From Limisalsivibrio acetivorans (lineage in GTDB: Bacteria; Chrysiogenota; Deferribacteres; Deferribacterales; Geovibrionaceae), in the NCBI RefSeq assembly GCF_000421105.1, contig NZ_ATWF01000002.1, positions 372,001 to 436,000 of the forward strand: a stretch of DNA of 64,000 bases, read 5' to 3'. The notes under the pieces are model-generated. The model saw nothing but the letters and a program-made list of their open reading frames with translations. It did not search any database and was not told where the DNA came from. Position 1 is the stretch's first letter; each line of letters starts with the position of its first letter. Below are positions 9,337 through 17,017 of this stretch, one piece after another. Position numbers and translations under genes: made by a program.

Positions 9337-9361
9337 AACCATTTAGTTTAACTAACTGGTT
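9337..9361. promoter_or_regulatory. Probable TetR operator
   Basis: AACCATTTAGTT (9337-9348) and AACTAACTGGTT (9350-9361) form a 25-bp inverted repeat around a single T, with one mismatched pair in the 12-bp arms. It lies 15 bp upstream of the TetR start codon, as expected for autorepression. Confidence 0.75.
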
Positions 9362-9524
9362 ATATAAATACAGCCTTCCCCCATATTATTCAAGGGATTT
9401 TTTTGATTTTTTAAAAATGAACCGCTGTACAGCCTGCAGCCGGACAGAGCACAATGTGCTGAAAGGTGGTGTTTGAAGTAGAAACTTGATGGATTACTGT
9501 AAATTACAGAGGTGTTAAGAAGGA

Positions 9525-9548
9525 ATGGGGAAGGAGATTCTTCCCCAT
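9525..9548 (-). terminator. Hairpin, possible terminator of response-regulator operon
   Basis: Perfect 9-bp arms ATGGGGAAG and CTTCCCCAT surround a 6-nt loop, 66 bp after the response-regulator stop. Only a broken T-rich tract (TTCCTTCTT) follows on the minus strand, so termination would be imperfect. The rest of the 9362-9613 gap shows no gene. Confidence 0.45.
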
Positions 9549-9613
9549 CGTTATACCATCGCCAGTTCAATTATAGATGTTTGAAGATGGCGATAATAGA
9601 GAAACCTGTTTAA

Positions 9614-10177
9614 TTATTTTACGTCTATCTGCCTGTGGACAAAGTTTGCTATCCTGTCGATGGTGTTGTCCCCTTCAATTTCTTCGGGGAGGAGCTCTTC
9701 TATATCCTTAAGCCTTGAAAGGGAACCCTGAAAATAGGAAATCAGCGAATCCTTCATATCCTGGGCACGCTTGAACTCGATATGGGTACGCACCCTTGCA
9801 ACAAGCTCTTCGGAATTAAAGGGCTTTACAACATAGTCCACTGCCCCCGCCTGGAACCCTTTCTTGATATCCTCCGGCTGTGTCTTTCCGGTAAGGAAGA
9901 TCACGGGGATCTCTTTGGTATATTGATCCTCCTTAATTCGGCGACAGACCTCCAGGCCATCCATGCCGGGCATCATTATATCCAGCAGTATAAGCTCGGG
10001 AGTTCTTTTCTCCAGGAACTCCAGCGCCTTCTCTCCACTATTTGCAAAGGCGATCTGATAGTTCTTTCTACTCAGGATAGTACTGAGAAGCTGGATATTC
10101 TTTGATATATCATCAACGATCAACACTAACGGCCTGCGATTTTCTGCGTCTGTTATCAACTGGTGTATATCTTCCAT
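9614..10177 (-). CDS. Stand-alone response regulator (receiver domain)
   Basis: This 187-aa protein has a CheY-like receiver domain at about residues 15-135. The acidic pocket is VDD (residues 21-23), the phosphoacceptor is D66 in LLDIMMP, T96 is present and the conserved Lys is K118 in VKPFN. The C-terminal 50 residues are helical with no recognised output domain; they may dimerise or contact a partner. It lies 32 bp after the hybrid kinase gene in the same operon, so it is the likely end point of that phosphorelay. Confidence 0.88.
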   Translation of the reverse strand: MEDIHQLITDAENRRPLVLIVDDISKNIQLLSTILSRKNYQIAFANSGEKALEFLEKRTPELILLDIMMPGMDGLEVCRRIKEDQYTKEIPVIFLTGKTQPEDIKKGFQAGAVDYVVKPFNSEELVARVRTHIEFKRAQDMKDSLISYFQGSLSRLKDIEELLPEEIEGDNTIDRIANFVHRQIDVK

Positions 10178-10209
10178 CTAGGCCTCCGATAAATATTCTA
10201 ATACCTTGG

Positions 10210-12453
10210 TTAAGGTGATTCAACCGCCCTTTGCAGATCGTTTATCATCTTTTTAAACTCGTCAAAGAGCCTCTGAACAGCCTCAACATCAAATTCAGAT
10301 GCTGCACCTTCAAGCGCCTCCCCCCATTCACGAACAGGTGGGCACTTTTCACTTTCACCAAGTCTCTTCATGTCTGCACCGAAATCCGCCAGATCTTCTA
10401 CAATATAAGACTTTCTGAGCTGTTCCCATCTTGTAACGCTCTCCTCTATGAGATTCTCGTACAATCTTCCAGATATGCGGCATTTGCTTATATCTCTCAC
10501 AACCTTTTGCGGCTCATCATCTTTAATGATCTCTATATGGGCAGGCTCGATAAAGTCAGCGATGGTTTCTAATACGTCCCTTTTATTAAGAGGCTTTCTA
10601 AGATAACCATCACACCCGATGTCCTCTGCCTTTCGTTCTGCACCTTTCATAACCGAAGCAGTGACAATGACAACGGGAATACCCCGGAGTCTCTCATCCC
10701 TCCTTATTGCCGCAGTGGTCTGATACCCATCCATAACAGGCATTCGAATATCAAGCAGTACTAGATCGACACTGCTGTTCTCAAGAACCCTCAAAGCCTC
10801 CTTGCCGTTGGCCGCCTCAAGGACCTCGATATTGGTATTTCGCAAATAACCTTTGAGCAGTATTCTGTTGTATTCGCTGTCATCCACAACAAGAACGGTT
10901 GCACCGTTGAAATCCACATCGATACCTGTTGAGGTTTTACTCAGCCTGCTCCTTAGCTCAGTCTGCTCAACACCCTCAAGCTCTATGCTGAATGTACTAC
11001 CCGCTCCTGTCGAGCTGCGTACACTTATTCTACCTTCCATCATATCCACAATCTTTTTGGTTATACTAAGACCTAGACCGGTTCCGCCGAACCTGGCTGT
11101 ATCCTGCCCTTTCTGCTGATGAAATGCCTCAAATATCTCCTCAAGCTGCCCCTTCTCGATCCCTATACCGGTATCTGCAACATCAAAACGCAGCCTCCAC
11201 AGCCCCTCACTCTGTTCTGATCCGGTAAGCGTAACCTTTACGTAGCCCTCTTCTGTGAACTTAACAGCATTTCCGGCCAGGTTCATGAGGACCTGCCTAA
11301 GCCTTATTCCATCAATCATAAACGCCGGCGGCAGGTCTGACTGTATATCCTTAACAAAATCAATGCGCTTTCTCGAAACCTCCGGTGCAAAGATGCCCTC
11401 TATCTCACCCATGAGCCCCCTTATATCAATAGGCTCCGGGTTCAGTTCCATCTTTCCCGCCTCAATCTTCGAAAGATCCAATATGTCGTTTATAAGGTTC
11501 AAAAGGGTGACACCGCTTGATTGGATCGTCTGCAGGTGCCTTCTATCCGTCGGGTCGCTGATATTTTCCTCGAGAAGCTCGGTGAAACCTAGTATAGAAT
11601 TCATCGGCGTCCTGATCTCATGGCTCATATTCGCCAGGAATATCGATTTCGCTCTGTTTGCATCCTCCGCTATCTCCTTTGCACGGATAAGCTCCTCATT
11701 AGCCCTGCTAAGCTCACTCGTTCTTCGCTCAACGGTCTCCTCCAGGTGGGCATCCCTGCTCTGGATCTCATCAAGCATCCGGTTGAATGTTTCGATAACC
11801 TTTCCAACCTCGTCATCCGCACTCTTCTCCGCACGGACAGAGTAGTCCTTTGTTTCGGTGATCTGCTCTGCGGTTTCGGAGAGCTTAAGAAGGGGTGCAG
11901 TAACAAGCCTCTGAAGCATACCTGAGAATACGAATATAAGCACAAAGGATGCGGAGATAATCCCCATAGCTACATAGAGGAGCTTGTTTATACTTTCATT
12001 AAGGACACTCATGCCGCTTCTGATTGCAACGGTACCTACAATATCACCGGCGATATCTATCTCGGAGTAAACAAGTATATGATCTGACTTAAACACAACA
12101 TCATTATGCTCATTCAGCGCTGGCCTATAGTTTTCGAGTGAGCTTCCTGCGGGATGGTAGCTTACAAATATTCCTCCATCCGTCCGGAAGATACATGCAA
12201 AGTCTATATCCTTATCAACCTTGAGTGCAGACAGCGATTCCCTTGCGGCAGCGGGATCATCGAAGATAACAGCAGATGCCGAACTGGTTCCGATTACGTC
12301 AGCCAGCCCCATAAGTTCCTGAACTGTCCTCTCTTTTATATCGCTGATCTGGTAGTAAACAAAGATTCCTACAGTTGCCAGCATAACTATAAAGCTGGAT
12401 ATGAAGATAACAGCACTAACCTTCTGCTTTATAGAGAGTGAGCTTACCTTCAT
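10210..12453 (-). CDS. Hybrid sensor histidine kinase (CHASE8-like, HAMP, HisKA, HATPase, REC)
   Basis: This is a 747-aa membrane kinase. TM1 is at about residues 12-34 and TM2 at about 157-180; between them is a periplasmic sensor with the [13 protein letters not shown] signature of CHASE8-type domains. HAMP is at about 180-235. HisKA carries the phosphoacceptor H278 in MSHEIRTP. The ATPase has N-box NLAGNAVKF and GTGLGLS. The receiver domain has D568 in LLDIRMP. The last 110 residues are helical and Hpt-like in composition, but no clear Hpt histidine motif is seen. Its ATG overlaps the stop of the YfiR-like gene, which suggests that periplasmic YfiR-type protein and kinase act together. Confidence 0.9.
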   Translation of the reverse strand: MKVSSLSIKQKVSAVIFISSFIVMLATVGIFVYYQISDIKERTVQELMGLADVIGTSSASAVIFDDPAAARESLSALKVDKDIDFACIFRTDGGIFVSYHPAGSSLENYRPALNEHNDVVFKSDHILVYSEIDIAGDIVGTVAIRSGMSVLNESINKLLYVAMGIISASFVLIFVFSGMLQRLVTAPLLKLSETAEQITETKDYSVRAEKSADDEVGKVIETFNRMLDEIQSRDAHLEETVERRTSELSRANEELIRAKEIAEDANRAKSIFLANMSHEIRTPMNSILGFTELLEENISDPTDRRHLQTIQSSGVTLLNLINDILDLSKIEAGKMELNPEPIDIRGLMGEIEGIFAPEVSRKRIDFVKDIQSDLPPAFMIDGIRLRQVLMNLAGNAVKFTEEGYVKVTLTGSEQSEGLWRLRFDVADTGIGIEKGQLEEIFEAFHQQKGQDTARFGGTGLGLSITKKIVDMMEGRISVRSSTGAGSTFSIELEGVEQTELRSRLSKTSTGIDVDFNGATVLVVDDSEYNRILLKGYLRNTNIEVLEAANGKEALRVLENSSVDLVLLDIRMPVMDGYQTTAAIRRDERLRGIPVVIVTASVMKGAERKAEDIGCDGYLRKPLNKRDVLETIADFIEPAHIEIIKDDEPQKVVRDISKCRISGRLYENLIEESVTRWEQLRKSYIVEDLADFGADMKRLGESEKCPPVREWGEALEGAASEFDVEAVQRLFDEFKKMINDLQRAVESP

Positions 12454-12998
12454 TCGTCACCCCCTACTATGCGTGCTAGCTTCAGAAGGTTCGAGCTTAT
12501 CCTTATACCCGCCTTGTCCGCTCTGCCCTTGTTTATCTCAAACTTAACCTTATTGCTCGCCAGGTAGAAATTGATCATCCCTGTTTCTTCTGCAAAACCT
12601 TCACGCTCACCCACAAGAAGGATATGGCCATCAGCCGCTTTCTGCTTCAGCTCCTCTTCCCAGGCGGTATCTTCCTCATCAAGAAAGATAACCTGGCAGT
12701 TGTCCGTATCATCGGGATTCCTGAAATACTTGAAATTGACTGAGAAATCGGACGTTTTACGGCCATCCACCGATGCAAAGCTCTGTTCATGCCCAAGATT
12801 TACACTGAGACATATCAATGCGCTCCCTTCCAGTCTTGGAGAGTTAGCATCGGGAAACTCAATAAACTTAAGGAAGTTAAAAAGGAATGCAGCCTTGATC
12901 CTGTATTCCCGGGTGTTGTGGTGGTCACCCAGTGCGCTGGAGGAACTTAACAAACAGAAGATGAGAAACACAGGTATTAATCTCAAGATTCTTCTCAT
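12450..12998 (-). CDS. YfiR-family (DUF4154) periplasmic protein
   Basis: The 182-aa protein has a signal peptide ([20 protein letters not shown]) and the YfiR/DUF4154 pattern: [17 protein letters not shown], a central CQVIFLDEE strand, and [15 protein letters not shown] with [16 protein letters not shown]. In Pseudomonas, YfiR is a redox-responsive periplasmic inhibitor of a membrane enzyme through CHASE8-type contacts. Here the cotranscribed kinase has a CHASE8-like sensor, so it is the expected partner. The start at 12998 is preferred because an ATG at 13025 lacks a ribosome-binding site; the choice is not certain. Confidence 0.8.
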   Translation of the reverse strand: MRRILRLIPVFLIFCLLSSSSALGDHHNTREYRIKAAFLFNFLKFIEFPDANSPRLEGSALICLSVNLGHEQSFASVDGRKTSDFSVNFKYFRNPDDTDNCQVIFLDEEDTAWEEELKQKAADGHILLVGEREGFAEETGMINFYLASNKVKFEINKGRADKAGIRISSNLLKLARIVGGDE

Positions 12999-13192
12999 GA
13001 ACCGATCCACGCATGACGCATGCATTCTATATATATATAAGTAGTTTTATACGAAACCATGCAGGTATGGACATAATCGGCGGTATTGAACATAAATGTA
13101 GTTCCTCGTGAATGATATACAGCCATTACATACCTTTTGTTTTTGATATACAACAATACCACAGCACACTTTGATTTAGCAAACTAAAGAAG

Positions 13193-13209
13193 TGTGCAGT
13201 TTATGCACA
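13193..13209. promoter_or_regulatory. Palindrome TGTGCA-N5-TGCACA (probable activator site)
   Basis: The arms TGTGCA (13193-13198) and TGCACA (13204-13209) are perfect, with a 5-bp spacer. The same site occurs at 15232-15248 upstream of the DUF2202 gene. It lies about 80 bp upstream of a sigma54-type promoter, the usual place for an enhancer-binding protein. A further inverted repeat, GCACACTT (13164-13171) with AAGTGTGC (13190-13197), overlaps it. The rest of 13026-13192 shows no gene. Confidence 0.65.
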
Positions 13210-13278
13210 GAGGATACTTAATTTACTGTCCTAAATGTCGGGAACCTGCTATACATCATGTTATTGACAATATAAATA

Positions 13279-13294
13279 TGGCACACGCCTTGCA
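13279..13294 (+). promoter_or_regulatory. Sigma54 (RpoN) promoter
   Basis: TGGCAC-ACGCC-TTGCA matches the -24/-12 consensus at every key position, with GG and GC twelve bases apart. It lies 29 bp upstream of the DUF4405 start codon. Confidence 0.85.
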
Positions 13295-13323
13295 TTAAAA
13301 CTGGAAAAAACAGAGGTGTTGAA

Positions 13324-14160
13324 ATGTTCAAGAAAGTCCTTAGAAAAACTGTTTCATTAACTGCGCTATTCTCTTTTATGATACTCGCTTTTACAGGTGT
13401 ATTCCTTTATATCGTTCCCCCCGGGCGTCTTGCATATTGGGCCAACTGGAAGATCATCGGCCTCACGAAAGACAACATAGGCGAGATTCATATTACAACC
13501 TCTATGCTTTTTCTACTCCTTATGGTTCTTCATGTCTGGCTTAACTGGGCACCAATTATGAATTACATGAAGAATAGGTCCGGCAAGTTTACAATAACCA
13601 AGGAATTCGGCTTATCACTTTTCATATCTATAGTTTTCCTCTTTGGAACGTTATACAGTGTTGCACCCTTTAAGACCGTTGTAAATGCACTGTCAAATTA
13701 TAAGGACGCCTATGAAGAGGAAATCGTCAACCCACCCTTCGGGCATGCAGAGCTTGCTCCGTTCAACGGCTTCTGTGTTAAGATGGGAATCGATAAGGAC
13801 GCAGCCGTCCAAGCCCTTGAGGCAGAGGGCATAACTATTGAGAAGGAGTCTTCTACTCTTAAGGTTATCGCCAATAACAACGGCACGAGCCCAGCTGAAA
13901 TCTATGACATCATTAAGGATATTAAGGTTCAGAAGGAGGATGACTCCGCTGAGACCGAAGCAGTGGAAACCATAACCGGCGTGGGAAGAATGAAGGTAAG
14001 CACCCTCGCGGAACGTGCTGGCATCAGTACAGAGAAGGCGCTTGAGCTACTCGCAGAAAAGGGAATTGAGATTGATGCAGATGCAAGAATTAAGGATTTT
14101 GCCGAATCTGCAGGAATGATGCCCATCGATTTCTATGAGCTGTTTAAAAACAGTAAGTAG
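13324..14160 (+). CDS. DUF4405 membrane protein with two C-terminal repeats
   Basis: This 278-aa protein has three or four TM helices in its first 115 residues (about 11-32, 58-78 and 95-115). Histidines H56 and H70 resemble the b-type-cytochrome-like DUF4405 family. The soluble C-terminal part holds two related repeats of about 50 residues (about 147-200 and 225-276). They share the pattern G-I-x5-A-x2-L-x2-x-G-I-x-I and then an IA/FA...P-x-x-[IF]-Y-[DE]-[IL] ending. The function is unknown; a membrane heme or redox role is inferred. GAGGTG precedes the start. It is convergent with the DUF2202 gene and shares promoter type and operator with it, so the two are likely coexpressed. Confidence 0.7.
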   Translation: MFKKVLRKTVSLTALFSFMILAFTGVFLYIVPPGRLAYWANWKIIGLTKDNIGEIHITTSMLFLLLMVLHVWLNWAPIMNYMKNRSGKFTITKEFGLSLFISIVFLFGTLYSVAPFKTVVNALSNYKDAYEEEIVNPPFGHAELAPFNGFCVKMGIDKDAAVQALEAEGITIEKESSTLKVIANNNGTSPAEIYDIIKDIKVQKEDDSAETEAVETITGVGRMKVSTLAERAGISTEKALELLAEKGIEIDADARIKDFAESAGMMPIDFYELFKNSK

Positions 14161-14202
14161 TTATGGTGCTGACTCATTAGGCTTTACATTTGAAGTCATA
14201 AA

Positions 14203-14228
14203 AAAAGGGGGCTTAAAGCCCCCTTTAT
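14203..14228. terminator. Bidirectional terminator between convergent genes
   Basis: AAAGGGGGCTT pairs with AAGCCCCCTTT. A-run and T-run flank the stem, so it serves both the DUF4405 and DUF2202 genes. Confidence 0.85.
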
Positions 14229-14242
14229 TATATTGTTCGTAA

Positions 14243-15103
14243 CTACCTACGTCCGCAACCTCTCCCTTGGCACTGTTTCTGCACTTCTCCGCGTTTTGAA
14301 CCGTATCCGCCGTACTGTCCGTTAAGGATTTCATCAACCTCTTCCTGGGTGAGATACTGTGCATCATACACCATACCGTAGTATTCATATCCTCTGGCAA
14401 AAGCCTTGAGGTGGTTGTATGAACCTGCAAGGAGTCTCTCATAGACAGCCTTGATACCTTCTTTGTTTGTTGCCTCAATGGAATCACGAAGATCCTTGAT
14501 ATCAAGCTCTTCGATGTATCCGCCAACCTTTACCGCTTCCTCTGCAGATTCCTGTCCCTTCTCAACGAGTTTGGTATAAAGGTTAGCAATTGTCTCATCA
14601 CTGAATTGCCCCGGCTCCATATCGTATACCGTTGTTACGATATCATATTTATCCAGCAGTGATTTGACAGCATACATATGCCTCTGCTCTGACATGGAGA
14701 TCATATAGAAAGGCCTCAGGCCTGTGGATTCATAGAGCGCAGCATAAACATCCCTTGCAAGCTTCTCTTCGTTAAGCATTGTGATGAGATCTGACTGCTC
14801 TTCTGCGTCGGGTATTTCGTAATATGTTTCCTCGTCATAGGGGTTATAGCGGTTACCCTGTGCGCATCCACCTGTGCCGCATGGGGTTGTCCCGTTATCA
14901 TAGGCAGGACAAGGTCTTTCAGCTCCAGCAGCATTGCCGCAGTTCCCGTATGCACCCTGACAGGGGCTGTTGTAGCCTGCATTCTGATTTTGCTCAATGC
15001 CGGGGCCCTGCCCCCTTCCATTCCCCTGATTGCCGTATCTTGCGAATGCGGTCACTGTTATCGCAAGTGTTGCTACGAGTAAGAATAAAGTTAACTTCTT
15101 CAT
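14243..15103 (-). CDS. DUF2202 ferritin-like secreted protein
   Basis: The 286-aa protein has a Sec signal peptide (MKKLTLFLLVATLAITVTAFA). A Gly/Asn/Cys-rich linker follows, with six cysteines between about residues 45 and 85. The DUF2202 ferritin-like four-helix domain has NEEKLARDVYAAL and MSEQRHMYAVKSLL carrying the usual Glu/His metal ligands. The C-terminus is Gly/Arg/Cys-rich. The start at 15103 has GGAGGT upstream. The family is thought to bind a di-metal centre in the periplasm, but no activity is established. Promoter and operator match those of the DUF4405 gene. Confidence 0.82.
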   Translation of the reverse strand: MKKLTLFLLVATLAITVTAFARYGNQGNGRGQGPGIEQNQNAGYNSPCQGAYGNCGNAAGAERPCPAYDNGTTPCGTGGCAQGNRYNPYDEETYYEIPDAEEQSDLITMLNEEKLARDVYAALYESTGLRPFYMISMSEQRHMYAVKSLLDKYDIVTTVYDMEPGQFSDETIANLYTKLVEKGQESAEEAVKVGGYIEELDIKDLRDSIEATNKEGIKAVYERLLAGSYNHLKAFARGYEYYGMVYDAQYLTQEEVDEILNGQYGGYGSKRGEVQKQCQGRGCGRR

Positions 15104-15135
15104 GTGTACCTCCAGTTTTAGTCTGGCACAACTTA

Positions 15136-15151
15136 AGCCAATTCCATGCCA
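15136..15151 (-). promoter_or_regulatory. Sigma54-type promoter of DUF2202 gene
   Basis: On the minus strand TGGCATGGAATTGGCT keeps GG and GC at the required twelve-base distance. It differs from TGGCACG-N4-TTGCW at two positions. It lies 33 bp upstream of the start codon. Confidence 0.7.
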
Positions 15152-15231
15152 TTTATACACCAAATGTTCTTACGCAGCATCAGATAATTATACTCATACA
15201 CTAGGATATCCTGTGTGCTTAACTGTAACAG

Positions 15232-15248
15232 TGTGCAGAATCTGCACA
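15232..15248. promoter_or_regulatory. Palindrome TGTGCA-N5-TGCACA, second copy
   Basis: Here the symmetry is complete: TGTGCAGA-A-TCTGCACA. It is centred about 90 bp upstream of the sigma54-type promoter of the DUF2202 gene. A degenerate copy (TGT...ACA, about 15214-15230) abuts it, as tandem activator sites often do. The rest of 15249-15434 shows no gene. Confidence 0.65.
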
Positions 15249-15436
15249 ATCTTGTTTCAGCTATATTGATAAGTAGTAGACATCATGAATTGGAAGTATT
15301 TGACATCATAGGCTTGATACAAAAAGAACTAAAAACGAAAAAACGTTAAATATCAACATGTCAAACACGGGAGGGATGTGAAATGAATCTGACCTGACAG
15401 GATATATAATCAAGGGTTTCATACATATAGACATAA

Positions 15437-15464
15437 AAAAAGCCCGCCATAAGGCGGGCTTTAT
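15437..15464 (-). terminator. Porin terminator
   Basis: AAAGCCCGCC (15439-15448) pairs with GGCGGGCTTT (15453-15462). On the minus strand a T-run follows, 26 bp after the porin stop. Confidence 0.9.
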
Positions 15465-15487
15465 TATTTAGCATATCAAGAGCTAGA

Positions 15488-16684
15488 TTAGAAGCTAACC
15501 TTAAGCTCGTGAGAAGCGTAGTATGCGGGGTCAGCGTCGTCTTTTACATCATCGTTAACAGATGCGTAAGCGAACTGTACCTTGTATCCAACTGCGTCGG
15601 TGATTTTGTAGCTAAGAACTACGTCGAGTTCCTGAGCTGCGCCATCTTCGGGGTTAGCGAAACCGGAAGCAGTAGTGTCGGAATCCCAGTTAGAAGTAGC
15701 ATAAGCGTACTGTACGGAAGCCTTAGCCTTCTTGGAAAGCTTAGCGTTGAGGTACAGAGCGTAGAGAGTCATACCAGTGAGGTCGTCACCGCCGCCAACA
15801 CCGAGCTCATCACCGAGGATGATTGCGGAGTCGAAGTCGTCGTCGAAGTCATAACCAACGTTAGCATCTTCGTCAGTAGAACCGTAAGCGAAGATGAAAC
15901 CGGGAGTAAGGTTGCCCATGTTCATGAACACGTTAGCATAGAGACCGTAGAGGTTGTAGTCCTCAGCGCCAGCTACATCAGTAGTTACTGAGTCGTAGTC
16001 AAGCTCTGCCTCGAAGCCAAGAGCGCCGAAGTCGCCAGCAAGACCAACATCGAGAGAAGTCTTCTTCATGCCATCGTCGTCACCGTCCATAACTGCAGCG
16101 GAGTTGTTAGTGTAAACAAGGAGGGGCTCAACGGAAAGTGCGCCCATCTTCATCTTCATACCAACTGCGTAAGTATCGCTGTCATCCTTCTCGGAGTCTT
16201 CATCATCAGTAGGAGCGAGACCGTATCCGTTCTCAGCGTTCTTCTGGATGAATGCTACGAGGGAGCCCATGGGGAGCTTAGAAGTAAGCTTAACCCTGTA
16301 CTTACCGCCAACATCGTTACCGAAAGAGTGTGACCAGCCGCCACCGCTCATAAGACCAGCGTGAACTGCAACAGAACCGAAGTCGTGCATCATCCATGCT
16401 CTTTCAACAGTGATGTCTTCGTCAGCGCCGCCATCGGGAGACTTCCAAGTCTCGTCGTGGAACTCAGTTCTTACGAAAACGGCTGTGCCCTTTTCAACTT
16501 CGAACTTAGCGAAAACTTCGCCGTCCTGCTCCCACCACTGCTCAGTCTGGGTGTCGTCACTTGCGAAATACTTGTTCTGGAAGTATCCGCCCTTTACTTT
16601 AAAGAATCCGTTAAGCTTTACGTCAACCGCGAGAGCAGTTGAAGCGAAAGCAAGTACCATGAGAACTACCAAAAGCTTTCTCAT
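15488..16684 (-). CDS. Outer-membrane porin-like beta-barrel
   Basis: This 398-aa protein has a signal peptide (MRKLLVVLMVLAFASTALA). An acidic barrel follows, with alternating aromatic strands and long Asp/Glu/Gly-rich loops (for example near residues 155-170 and 280-300), ending in the outer-membrane sorting residue Phe (ELKVSF). AGGAGG lies seven bases before the ATG. The strong ribosome-binding site, dedicated terminator and long upstream region suggest a major, highly expressed porin. Substrate specificity cannot be read from the sequence. Confidence 0.8.
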   Translation of the reverse strand: MRKLLVVLMVLAFASTALAVDVKLNGFFKVKGGYFQNKYFASDDTQTEQWWEQDGEVFAKFEVEKGTAVFVRTEFHDETWKSPDGGADEDITVERAWMMHDFGSVAVHAGLMSGGGWSHSFGNDVGGKYRVKLTSKLPMGSLVAFIQKNAENGYGLAPTDDEDSEKDDSDTYAVGMKMKMGALSVEPLLVYTNNSAAVMDGDDDGMKKTSLDVGLAGDFGALGFEAELDYDSVTTDVAGAEDYNLYGLYANVFMNMGNLTPGFIFAYGSTDEDANVGYDFDDDFDSAIILGDELGVGGGDDLTGMTLYALYLNAKLSKKAKASVQYAYATSNWDSDTTASGFANPEDGAAQELDVVLSYKITDAVGYKVQFAYASVNDDVKDDADPAYYASHELKVSF

Positions 16685-16772
16685 ACCATTTCCTCCTGTA
16701 GGTTTTTACTCTTAAAGGTTTTCTTTTTTTGTTACCTTTTTTTTGTCTCAATTACCTTATAGCAATCGCTAA

Positions 16773-16801
16773 AAACTACCACAAGGCAAGAGCCCTGTCA
16801 A
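16773..16801 (-). promoter_or_regulatory. Possible sigma70 promoter of porin
   Basis: On the minus strand a perfect TTGACA (-35) is followed after 17 bp by TAGTTT, which is a weak -10. It is about 90 bp upstream of the start. The remainder of the 16685-17017 gap is AT-rich, with T-runs near 16720-16745 and no gene. Confidence 0.35.
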
Positions 16802-16985
16802 CACCAAGAAAATTATCACACAGCATATTCCTGGTCAATGTTTTTTTTGGCTTTTGCCTGAGCAGTTTTTAAATACTATATTATTCTTCATGGCTTTTCA
16901 AATTAAATCTTTGTAAAACGCATAAAGAATTATAACTTACACCTGTTAACCTTTCCATATTAAGCGCCTGACTAAGTAATACTAT

Positions 16986-17002
16986 CGTCATCAGGCATGA
17001 CG
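16986..17002 (-). other. Short inverted repeat after VCBS-like gene
   Basis: CGTCAT and ATGACG flank a 5-nt loop, 16 bp after the stop at 17018. No T-run follows, so it is at most a weak terminator. Confidence 0.35.
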
Positions 17003-17017
17003 AACTTTAGTAATCTA

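Noticed and set aside
9352-9570. Minus-strand frame of 72 codons before the TetR gene
   Set aside because: It overlaps the TetR operator and a terminator-like hairpin and shows no ribosome-binding site or family likeness.
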